From Tubiluchus corallicola (Eukaryota; Priapulida; Priapulimorpha; Priapulimorphida; Tubiluchidae): a stretch of 64,000 nucleotides of DNA. The DNA is taken from assembly GCA_030141605.1 (NCBI GenBank), contig JAQGDQ010000030.1, positions 541,171-605,170 of the forward strand, in the 5' to 3' direction. This document shows, in pieces, positions 48,332-59,400 of the stretch. The notes beneath the pieces were generated by a model. The model was given only the letters and a program-made list of their open reading frames with translations. It was not told the origin of the DNA and searched no databases. Both the position numbers and the translations under genes were made by a program. The first letter of the stretch is position 1. Each line of letters opens with the position of its first letter.

Positions 48332-51300
48332 CAGGGATGTTACCGAAATTAAAATTTTGCCGATAAGCGCACTTTCGGTTGAGTTTTGTTTTCGTTGAAA
48401 ATTATCAAGTTTCGTAGCTGAAACTTTTGGTAGCATTTTTCTGAGGTTTTAGTAGCACTTATCCAGCTTACCATTTTTTTCTCACAGATGTTAAAAATTG
48501 CAGAAATAATTTGAGTAAAATAGCTCAAATAAAGCGTAAATATCATTTATTAAACTTTGTGTACCATCATCATCATCATCCAATGAATCATACGTCCAGG
48601 GACATGATTCTGTTCACCTACCTATGCCAGGACTGCTTGCTGCAGTGCCCCAAGAGCATTTATTTCTAAGGATCAATGCTGACGTGTTTAATCTTTCTGT
48701 GTAAAATCTAAATATGTTAGCATTTGTCCTCTTGCAGGTTTTTTAGCTGGTTCTATGGCTTGTTGAAGAGCTACCTTCATTGGAATATCATCAGGTAGTC
48801 TAAGCATATGCCCAATCCATCTTAAATGGCGTCTTTTTATTTTTCTTGTCCAAGGTCCTTCTTTTATTTTTTCATATAGATCTTTGTTTGAGATTTTCTT
48901 TGGCCATCTGATACCTAAAATGTTTCTGTAACTTCGCCTTTGAAACATATCGATTTCAGCTTTATGATTTGCTTTTAATGACCAGAGCTCAGAGTTATAC
49001 AGAAATACAGTTTCAACTAAGGCTGTGAATATTCTAGTTTTTGTTTCCAAAGAAATCTTCCTATTCTCAAAAACTTTTGTGAGTTTTGAGTAAGCCGATA
49101 ATGCCATTTTTGGCACTACAAGAAACTCATGTGAAATCAACAGAGAATTATTCCTTAGATAACAAGTATAAAATATTTTTGCATGAAGATAACATAAGCA
49201 CTCGTGCTGGAGTGGGTTTTGTTCATTCGGTGGATTTTAACTGCACGTATAATGTTATAATTTCAAGAATTATCGATCTCAAAACTCACATAAAAAACAA
49301 GCAAGTTATAATTGTAAATGGCTATGCACCCACGCTAGTGAAAAGTGAAAAGGATACCAAGTTACGAGTTTCTTTTTATGACGATTTGGATAACTTTATT
49401 AGTACAGTGGCCTAAAAGTCATTTGTCATTTCAATGCCAAGATTGGATCACTGCATAATTCATTACCAGAGCATATAGGTAAATATGGAAAAGGAATTTC
49501 AAATTCAAATGGATTATAATTAGTTGAAACTGTTGTAGCCAAAAAACTAACACTGTATTCCAACATAAATACGCTCACATCACTACCTGGCAAACAACAC
49601 AGCTGGTTTAAATATACGACACCGACCACTCTTTGGTTATGACTAAGATTTCAGTCAAATGGGTAAAGATGCTATAGGAAAAGCAAAGAACAAAATACTT
49701 AGATGTTGCCAAGCTAAAGGATAAAGATTATAGAGAAAAATACAATTTAAAGTTAGAGCAGAACATTACTAAATTTCCATCTGGTGAGAAATTCGGCAGC
49801 AGAAATACTTGGACATGTGAGATTTAATGATAAAAAGGTCAAAGATGATACGACAGAAGCTTTCTCTGCGAATCAGAAAGTTTTGAAAGATAAAATTTAC
49901 CAATGTAAAAATTTAGCAGAAATTGATGATCTTAAGAAGAAATGCAAGGAAATTCTAAAGCGAATTTATGAAAAGTTAAAACAAATAGAAGAAAAAAGGT
50001 GACTGGTATCGGAGAAGAAATTGAGCAAACAAAAAATGATTCTTCTAGGCATTTTAAAACAATACGGACTTTGACGAACTTTCAACCAAAGAAAAAATTG
50101 ATTGTAGAAGGAAATGATGGTCTAATTACTGAAACTGATCAGCAAAATGAAGCCATAGCAAAATTTTTTCAGAAATTTTTTTAATGATGAAAATGCAGTT
50201 GGTGTTAAAAGGATTCACTATCCAATGAAAGTTCCATTTACTGAAGAAGAAGTAAAGCATGTGGCAAAATCATTGAAAAACAACAAAAGTTCGGGCGCTG
50301 ATGAATTAAATGCTGAGTTAGTCAAGTATGGATCAGATAATTTATATGTAGAAATCACTGAAATTCTAAACAATATTTCAAAAACAGGCACATTTCCGCA
50401 GGATATTCAAAAAGGAATACTTATCCCTTTACCCAAGCCAGGTAAGACACAGGGTCCTATAGAAAATCTTAGACCATTGATGTTGCTTACACTAATAAGG
50501 AATATTTTGGCTATCTGTATGTTGACTAGGATCTACGATAGGTTACACACTTACATTCCAACAAGGCAAGCAGCATATCAACTAGGATGGAATACTACTG
50601 AATTAGTACAAGCCTGTAAATTACTAGCTGAAAGAGCCATATCTTCTGTTGATTACTCAGTATATATTCTCATGATCGATATGTCAAAGGCCTTTGATTG
50701 CATTCGGAGAAAAACTCTGCTTTGCTGTCTGGAAGAAATCCTTGAACCTGATGAAATACACATCATAATTAGAAGAGTATTCTATAATTCTCGTAAGTTT
50801 AATGTAATTTGATAACCACATCAGTGTCTGTACGTTTTACTTTATATCTTGTCATAGCTCTCACTGAGGACAAAGTTATACCATTGAAAGACCTACAAGA
50901 TCACAACTACACAATTCTTGATCCTGAATTAATACCGAATGAAGTAAGACAAGAACACAATTACAGCTCCCTACAAAGTAAGTCAACTACCATATCTATG
51001 CAGTATGCTGATGATGTGGCATGGATTATAGGAAACAAAGAAGAAATAAAAAAACTCAATAGAGGAGAAACTGAACAGAATGGATCTCGTTGTAAACAAA
51101 AATAAAACTGAAGAGTTTCATATAACACACCTTAGTGATGAATCAAGGCAAAGATGCAAGTATCTCGGTATTGTAGCATGCTGTTTTCGGCAATGCGGCA
51201 TATCTTCAGTGCTGACGACTGTGAAGCTTTAAAGTCTCCAGGTACAATCAACTGAAATATCAACCCTAATTTGAGGAACCAACTTTAATTATATAATTTA

Positions 51301-51538
51301 TGAAATATAGGCAACAAAATATTTACAAATTTTTTTACTTTTTGTATTACAAGATTGTATCAGAGCAAATACACCAAACAGACAGAAACAAAGTATTTTG
51401 TTTATTTCACATTTTTTTCAGTTTTGATAGTAGTTGGTCTTGCAAAAATGATTCTGGTTCGGTTTCATTTCGGCATCGTGTTCTAAGTTTCATAAATTCT
51501 GCTTTCCATTTCGGTTTGTGATTTCAGTTCTAGTAACA
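48332..51538. mobile_element. hAT-like repeat interrupted by an RTE-like LINE
   Basis: The left end CAGGGATGTTACCGAAATT (48332) and the complement of the right end CTGATGTTACTAGAACTGAAAT (ending near 51538) are imperfect inverted repeats. Both sides carry GCCGAAA / ACCGAAAT-like subterminal motifs. No clean target duplication was found. About 230 bp on the left and 250 bp on the right would be the host repeat, with the LINE between. Confidence 0.45.
48566..51245. mobile_element. RTE-like LINE with 5' inversion (twin-priming structure)
   Basis: The segment 49086 to about 51245 on the plus strand carries the endonuclease (LALQETHVKS, IIVNGYAPT, then a decayed FNAKIG), the reverse transcriptase (LKNNKSSGADELNAELVKYG, IDMSKAFDCI, QYADDVAWI) and stops just after KYLG. 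The rest of the same ORF is on the minus strand at 49085-48688: ENRKISLETKTRIFTALVET, IDMFQRRSYRNILGIRWPKK and RRHLRWIGHMLRLP. A (GAT)n tail follows at 48566-48583, as in RTE elements. The order on the minus strand (inverted 5' part, then sense 3' part and tail) is the twin-priming product. Several frameshifts and stops show it is dead. Confidence 0.8.
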
Positions 51539-51727
51539 TCAGTTTATCTGTTTATACACAAGACTGAAAAAACATGAAAAATTATTGTAATTACACATTA
51601 TAATATCACTCGTTACTAAGACTATATGCACCAATAAGAATTGAATTGTATTTATATACCATATTATTTAGAGAACCATTAGTAATCTTTGCTGGCAATA
51701 AATTAAATACTTAAACGCCTTGATATT

Positions 51728-53850
51728 TTAATGACTGTTGTCCATTAGTGGTATTAAATCTTTCAATAAAAATAATTTTTTAGACTGACCTGGTGAAGTG
51801 ACTACGAATTTTCGATGCTGGTGTGTAATAACGAGAGAAAGGAGTTGGCAGCATATTATTTCTAAATTTATACACAAATACACAAATTTTATTAACTGTA
51901 ACTTATAAATATCGGGAAGTTTTAACAATCTTAGAATAATGTAAGAAGGTGTGGCATGGTCTCGTTTTTCCGAAAAAGTAATTAATTTGACAATAGAAAA
52001 ATGGTTAGAGGCGTGAGAGTACTTGCTGTAGCACAGCCCTAGCCGAGGATACCATATTGAAGGTAAGTATAAGCTATAGTGTAATAAGTGAGCTTCATAG
52101 TAGATATATCTACATAATAGCTTACTTTCGATAATATGCATTTTATTTTACCGATCTTGTGACTGATATGCTTGACTTGTGACGACCAGGACAGAGTGTC
52201 ATTAATAAGCAGTCCCAAGTATTTTATTGCCTTTATTTGTTCTAATAGCTTGTTATTTATTTTAATTTGAATGTGATGGTTAGCACCAGTGCTGCATTTA
52301 GGTTTGATTAATATGTATTTTGTTTTTTTGTAGTTGATCGGTAGTTTGTTTGCTTGCATCCAAGTAATGACTTTTGCGAGCTCCCTGTTTACTGTATTTT
52401 GAAGATTCTCAATGTTAGTATTAGATGCAAATAAGTTGGTGTCATCAGCGAATAATCAGGTGTGAAAGTTACAGGAGTTGACAAGATCATTTATGTAGAG
52501 AAAGAATAGTAAGGGTCCTGATGTAGAACCTTGCAGCACTCCACAAGTAACATTGATTGGTTGTGAGTTAATATTTCTGATACATGTATATTGTTGCCTG
52601 TTCTGTAAATATGATATAAAAAAACTTAGGGAGTGTCCCCTTACACTGTAGTATTCCATTTTCTGTATTAAAATGTCATGTTGTACTGTATCAAATGCCT
52701 TGGATAGATCTAGAAATATGCCACAAATGAAATGTTTTTTATCAATATTGTATAGTATTCTATCAGTAAGTTCAGAAAAGGTTAAAGCAGCTGGGTGTCT
52801 TTTCCTGAGTCCAAACTGGTAGTCTGATAGCATATTGCTTTTCATTAAAAATTTATTCAGTCTTACATAAATTATGTTTTCAAATAATTTTGCAATTGGC
52901 GATAGCAATATAATTGGAAGGATTTTCTGGACATTCTTATTTTAGCTAGTTTGAGAACATCTTGAAAAGTTTCTTCAGCGATAGATTTATTAAAATGTAT
53001 TGTTAGTATAGGTGTAATGACATCGACTGCTATTTTATAATAATATATAGGAATATTTTCAGGGCCTAGTGACTTACAGCTTTTTAGTTGATTAGTTGCA
53101 GAATATATTTCATTTTCTATTCCTGTATTTTCTATTACATTTTGTATTACTTACTATATAAATGAATTTGGAATAGGATTACGAAGAATTAGTCAAATTT
53201 TATGTTAGTTTGCTGAATTGTATCTGCCATATTTTGTCCAATGTTGGTAAAATGGTTTAAGTCTTTGGGGTATTGGCTTATGTCTTTTGGATTATTGTAA
53301 ATTGTACTTAATTTTATTAGGAGAAAACTGGTTTCTTAGTTTGTGTTTAGTTATTTCACTGATTGTTTTCCAGACTTTTTCATATATTTTTTGTTTTCCT
53401 GCAACAGAGCAGAATAATAGCTACTTTTTGACTTTTCCTTCACATGAATCAGTTTATTACAATACACACGATAAGAATTCTCTTTTATATAAGCTATCAG
53501 ATAGTTTATGAGTTTTGTACAGTTTACTTTTCGTCTTTATTGACTCTAAGATTCCTGAGGTTATCCAAGGTTTGCTAAATGCTATAGATTCATTCATTGA
53601 CAATGTTTTGAGAGGAGTATGTAGATTTAATACATCTGTGTAAATATTTATAAACAGTGTAAATGCTTCATTTGTTTATGTACAGCCAAATGTAATTTAT
53701 TTTTCAAGTCATTTAAAAAGGCGATCCCGTTAAATTTGCTTTTGTCACGGATAACTATTTTATCCTTACACTTATCAGTATAATAATTTTTACAATACAG
53801 AACACAGGTACATGATCAGCAAGCTGATAAAATATTATACCTGGAGTAAC
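51728..53850 (-). mobile_element. CR1/L2-like LINE, 5'-truncated and decayed
   Basis: Reading the minus strand from 53850 down: an endonuclease end (SDH-PVF-like), then PLKTLSMNESIAFSKPWITS, LKSCKSLGPENIPIYYYK, and the RT block 52908-52456 (LFENIIYVRLNKFL, FLDLSKAFDTVQHDIL, GVLQGSTSGPLLFFLYINDL). A frameshift precedes FADDTNLFASN near 52450. Then come LPINYKKTKYILIK and IKYLGLLINDTLSW (52359-52039), and a tail LLKLPDIYKLQLIKFVYLCI to about 51728. Domain order and motifs are those of CR1/L2/Jockey-group LINEs. Multiple frameshifts make it inactive. Confidence 0.82.
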
Positions 53851-53919
53851 ATGGCCTTTCATATAGTTAGTATAGATTATTAGTATAGTGAAAATAAATA
53901 GCAAAAAATAGAATCTTGA

Positions 53920-55030
53920 CTAAAGGAAATTATGTGTGGAATCATGAAATAAAGAATAAGTACAAGTTACTAGGGCATGTTACTGATTTGTGGAATATGG
54001 CCAATGAAACAACGAGTGCATTATAAGCAGTTGATGTGGCTAAGAACTTCATGTGTGTCATCAAATGATAGAGATGCAAAGAAAGTGTTAATGAGTGTGC
54101 AAAAAGTCAAGTGCCAGGTAGTTGGACAGACAGTATAGAGAAACTTGCAAGTATGTACAATTTGAATGTGGCAGAAAATAAGTTAAAACTTGAAAAAAGC
54201 TAGATGAGAGAAACAAGTTAAGTGGGCGATCCATATACTTAAAAGAAGAATCATTGAAGGCTACTGACAAAAAACAAAATCACGATTTCTAAGAAATAGA
54301 GTGGGGCAGTGAAAAAAAACAATGAAATACTTAGAAGAGCATGATGAGAAGATTGCATGTAATATAACAGAGTGGAAACTTAATATGAATGCAGTTAAAG
54401 CAAATTTCAGAAATAAATTTAAATTAGATACGACCTGTCCACTCTGTTATAATGAAAAGGATGCAACTGAGCATCTGTTGTTTTGCAAGAAGGGTATAGA
54501 AATTTATAATGGAAGAGGTGAAGACAGCTGCAGATTTTTTGTATAGTGCTCATATTGATAAATTGATTGAATTAGATGAGTGCATATCGAACGTGAATAT
54601 GGAATCGTTCTGACAAGGTAAAAACAAAAAGCCGCAAAGATAAAAACAAGGACTGAAAAAATTGGCATTATTAAGAAGAGAAAGGCTTGCACCAAAAGTT
54701 CCTACTGGAAATGGTAGAGAGATACTGCTATGTAACCGCTGTCTTCGAATCTGTCTTTTTGAGGCGAGTTCATTTAGTTTTACTTTGGTATAATTACTAT
54801 TGATTGTTATCTTCTTTAATTTTTTCTATATTTTGTTTCTTTAATTTAATTATATTTTTACTTATTGTAACACTTTGGCTCTCACCGTTAATATTAACGC
54901 ATATTTAGTTAAATTTATAGGGGTGGCTAGACTAGAAGTCTGTATAGTTTGTTCGTCACCCTGTCTTTATAATTATTTATTAAATTTTACTTATGTATAT
55001 TAATATTACTAACACAAAAGAAAACTGACC
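53920..55030 (+). mobile_element. LINE 3' fragment with CCHC-like motif and 3' hairpin
   Basis: A degraded plus-strand reading contains a KNKYKLLGHVTDLW-like segment and, at 54322-54546, EWKLNMNAVKANFRNKF then TTCPLCYNEKDATEHLLFCK. The C-x2-C...H-x4-C motif is typical of the C-terminal zinc knuckle of several LINE clades. After the ORF there is a T-rich stretch and the hairpin-like GGGTGGC...GTCACCC at 54921-54961 with the inner GACTAGAAGTC, alike in design to 45019-45061. The clade is uncertain (R4/Dong-like or other). Confidence 0.6.
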
Positions 55031-55681
55031 TAAATAATTAACTTATAGTTAAATTCCTTACTGTATAACACCATACTTGCTTAAGACCAGACCAGGTTTT
55101 TCTCAGCTTAAATTTACATGGTTGTAAAGGCTCTCGTGATAATATTTTTGGTAAAAATGTTCTTGTGGTTATCACATTGAATGTATTACCTGTTATTTGC
55201 TCAAATGCCCTCTATATGATGTAAGTAGTTATGCATAAATTATACTTAAATAGTATTATTGTACTTAAATAATATTATTCCACTTAACATTATTTTCCTA
55301 GATACCGAATTTCTAATTACTACACTTTTAAATAGTAGCATCCTTGTGAAATCTGAACCATGACCAAAAGATATATGTCGTTATATTTGATATTGTCCAA
55401 ACAAAGTATTTTAAACATATATACTACATATTAAAAAATACTCGCCAATTTGCTTATTAGTGTTATACATTTTATGCTTATGTTTATTGTATGTAGCAAT
55501 GTACTCTAATGTACGTATTTCATTGTATATTAGATCAGAATCTATTTTTATGTTTCTTCACTTGTATTACCTGTATACCATTTCTCTTTCCAGAGACCTC
55601 TTTATCAGTGGTAATTGTGGCTGAAGGCTTGTTTCTTTGACAATAACACAAATATGGTTGCAAAAAACAGGTTACTAATAC

Positions 55682-55742
55682 TATAGTTAATTATTAATTA
55701 GTATTAATAATTAGTATTAGTATTAATTATTAATTAACTATA
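55682..55742. repeat. AT-rich imperfect inverted repeat
   Basis: TATAGTTAATTATTAAT at the left and ATTAATTAACTATA at the right face each other across a TTAGTATTA-rich centre. The whole 60-bp segment can fold on itself. Confidence 0.75.
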
Positions 55743-56248
55743 AGTGATAATTATTTTTAGCCATACCATCATCCATATCCTTGTTATTGTCGTAAACCTC
55801 ATTTAATTATTTTCTCCTTCTCGTCTTCACCTTAAACATTTTCGATGCTATTGAGCTATTCAAAAAGACCTCTGGATCACAAATGCACACTACGGTGCCG
55901 AGAAGAGTTCCGTTATAGTTGTTGTGATATATTAAATTGTGTTTTTATGATATGTAGTTTTGTGTATTATATTTTATGCAGTTATTGCATTCAGATAAAA
56001 AATTATGAATTATGGCTTTAGGTTATGCTGTTAATTTCTTTCGTTGTCTGATTGTCTCAAATTTGCATTTTTTATAAAAAACAGTAGGTCTATTTCAGAT
56101 GTCAATTAAAATAATCTAATGTTTGTTTGTTTCAAAATTTGCAAGTTCTTTAAAAATTATTATATTGAGTGCTCCATGGTTCGTGGTTTTTAGTCTATTC
56201 AAACTACTTTAATATGTGTCATGAAATGGTCGGTGGTAGAGCACAAAA

Positions 56249-56310
56249 CGGTTATTGGCTGGTGCGTCACGTGCATAAAAATGTGGTCGCTCTCTCCAGT
56301 GCGTCATTAA
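56249..56310 (+). promoter_or_regulatory. Candidate PRKAR2 promoter elements
   Basis: About 100-150 bp upstream of the PRKAR2 start codon: an inverted CCAAT box (TTATTGGCT, 56252-56260), TGCGTCACGTGC (56263-56274; CRE half-site CGTCA overlapping E-box CACGTG), a TATA-like CATAAAAAT (56274-56282) and a second GTGCGTCA (near 56299). The cluster is suggestive; none is tested. Confidence 0.4.
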
Positions 56311-56404
56311 AAATTGTTTATTGTACCCAAACAACTACTTTTTTTGATAAAAGAAACAAAGAAAATTTTCTAGACTAGAATTTAAAATTTTAAACTTAAT
56401 AAAA

Positions 56405-59400
56405 ATGGATGACGCTGATATTCCTCAAGGTTTAACAAGCTTGTTGGAGAGTTTTACTGTAGAAGTTTTGCGAAACAGACCTTCGGATTTAGTGGAATTC
56501 GCGGTTATTTACTTTAACGCACTTCGCAACAAAATGAAGAGAACTGGCAGTGACGCCGAGACGGCTCACTTCCAACCTAATGTTATGGCGGGCATTGGGA
56601 GTTTGAACGAGAATGAGGATTTCGGCGATGACGAGGATATGGGTGATGGTATGACTAAATTATTACATTAGTAATCTGTTGATTTGGCAGCCTGCAGAAA
56701 TGGAAAGTGCCTCATAATTATAATTTACGGTGAACTTATTGTTGCACTACGTTTTCACACTAGGCAATAATAATATTAAATTGCTGTACAATGTTCTGAT
56801 TGCTATTTGCGCTATCGTGCACATCATCCATACTAGTTTACTACTCTATAGTTTCATTGCGCGTGTTTAACAATGCATGTAACTGCGTTAGTATGCTTGT
56901 ACTTTCAGCATGTGTAACTAAAACCAGTAAAGGCACTGAATTGATTTTTGGTTGATTCATTGACTTTTAATGACAATGTCAATTATGTCGTTAATATTCA
57001 GTTTTGTAGGAAAATTAATTATGAACATGATATAGATGTTTTCACTTTGCATAATAATAATTATTATATTTCGTATTGTTTAAGCATTTATACTTTGGAA
57101 AAGAAATGTTGGATGTTGTCAATGCCAAGTGTAGTGGTTCTTACAATACCTAGACTTTGTTTTTTTCATAAGTGCTGATGCTAATCATACTTTGAGTGTA
57201 AATTGTGTTAAAATTATTCCCTTTCGTTGCTGATTTTAATTTTATGAAAATGAATTAATGAGGGCTGTTGTGTGAGTTGAATCAATATGAAACAATTGAT
57301 CTAGTTAAGATCCATGATCACAAGTTTACGGCTTTTGGAATAGTGCTGCTTGTGATAATCCTTCTGGGTCATATATGCACTACTGCCCTCAACCTAGACA
57401 GTATTTGTAGGGTATGTGACATTTGGGTATTACACGGTTGGGTACAAGGCATTTGGACACGGGGCATTTAGGCATGGGACAGTTGATCACAAGAAATTTG
57501 GGCACTTGTAATAAAATTTAATGTTCTTCCTAGTTTTTTAAATTTTGTTTATTAAATTTTCAATGGCTCACTAATTTTCTAACTTTCATAGTACTTTTTT
57601 TAAGGATCATCGCTTCACTAAATTAATCATGTGTAGTAATAATTGATAATTGTAACACTGTCTCCGCACTTTAATTTTGTATTAAGTATATATAACTATA
57701 AATTAACGAAGTAAAAAACACTGCAAGTTTACATTAGCATTTTATTAAAGTGTGACAGCATTTTATTTGAAAAATATCAAGTGCATCATAAAAATAGTAA
57801 AAACCAGAAATGCGTGTTACAAACAATTTATTCACGAAAATTTAACGTTAGTACAATAATGTTATTAGTATTATCGTAATACTAAATTTTTTGAATGCTT
57901 GGTGTGTGTTGTTTAGTTCATTACTTGAAAACAACCAGCTAGATCAATTTGTGTGCCAATTAAATGATGTATGGTTTCAGTATCAAGCTCTACAATAATT
58001 GTAAGCTTTTTTGCTGTATCTTTTACAACATGTATGAAATAATGTTATGGTATCCAGTGTAAATAATGTGCGATGGTGTTCAGTCAGCCGTGCCCAATTT
58101 TCCCGCCCAAATGTCCTGTCGCCTTTTCAGTATAACAATATTAACTTTATTCAAAACAGGATAGATACAAAACAGGAATAAGACAGGATTGGAAAATATT
58201 TCTATAAATAATTACACTTAGATGTCATTACAACTGCCATCATTCTTCGCAAGGCCTGAAGTCTAGAGAATATCCCCTGTATTAGTAATAAATGCCGTTA
58301 TATTAAGGTGATTAAAGTCTTCTTATCTTCCAGGAAAAAGGGTATTTTCTAATATTATTATGAACAATTTTTTTTTGTATTTTAGTCCCACCTTCTTTAA
58401 GTAATCGGTTTGTTCATCGGAAAGCAATTGCAGGAGAAGGTTTCAATCCCGAGGAAGATGATGATGAAGAAGTTGAGAAGGTATATTTTCTATGCAGCTT
58501 TGTAAGGTTCTCATTGTTTTAAAATACTTGTTCCTAGTTGTAATAATAATTTCCAGCAAAAAGTAAAATTGATTTTTAAGTCACAATTTTGTACTAACCT
58601 AGTAATCTAAATGAATAACTTAAAGGAAAGGCCAAGCCATCTGGAAAGTTAGGCTTATTTTATTGTTCGTTAGAAATGATAGAAGGTTTGTAATAAAATA
58701 GTGATGATAGTAATAAAATACGCATTGCGTAATTAGGAAAATTACTTTGAAATTGCAATAATTTCATGTTTGGGCGTTACCATTTTGAACGCCCATTCTT
58801 CCACCAATGACACTAGTCATCGGCTGAAGGCAAGCAGTGCACTGTCAATTTCTGTCAAAAGCATATGTTTCTGCAAAAAAATAGGAAGCTAATTCTGTGA
58901 TATTTTCGCTTGAACATTCCAGAAGTTGCAGAAGCTTGAATTAGTTTAAGCAGCGTGCTCTTACAAGAGCAACGATGCACTTACAAAAATTCACGAAGTC
59001 ATGTTGAACGAATGATTTTTTGGTGCGCATGCATTTTATAATAATACGTAGTCCCACTGAGTATTTGAAATAAGCCTGTCTAATTATCTACCCATTGTGT
59101 AATGGCTAACTAACATTTAGTCATTTTTATTTAAATGAGCAAATTTATGAAAGGGTAATTTTTTTAAAATACCATTTTTTATTATAGCAATAAGCATGTT
59201 TAACTATTTTACATGCAGTTTTTTGCAAACAAAAAAAATTATAACAAGCCATTATAATCTAGTCTCATTTTCAACGAAAAGTGAACCCTAGAGGCATTTT
59301 TTTCTAAAAGTGGGCAACATAGCCAGTCTTATAAATTTAACTATGCTGTTGCCAACTCGAAAAATTAGCTGAAAGGGGTTTGAAATGCAAAACAAGAAAA

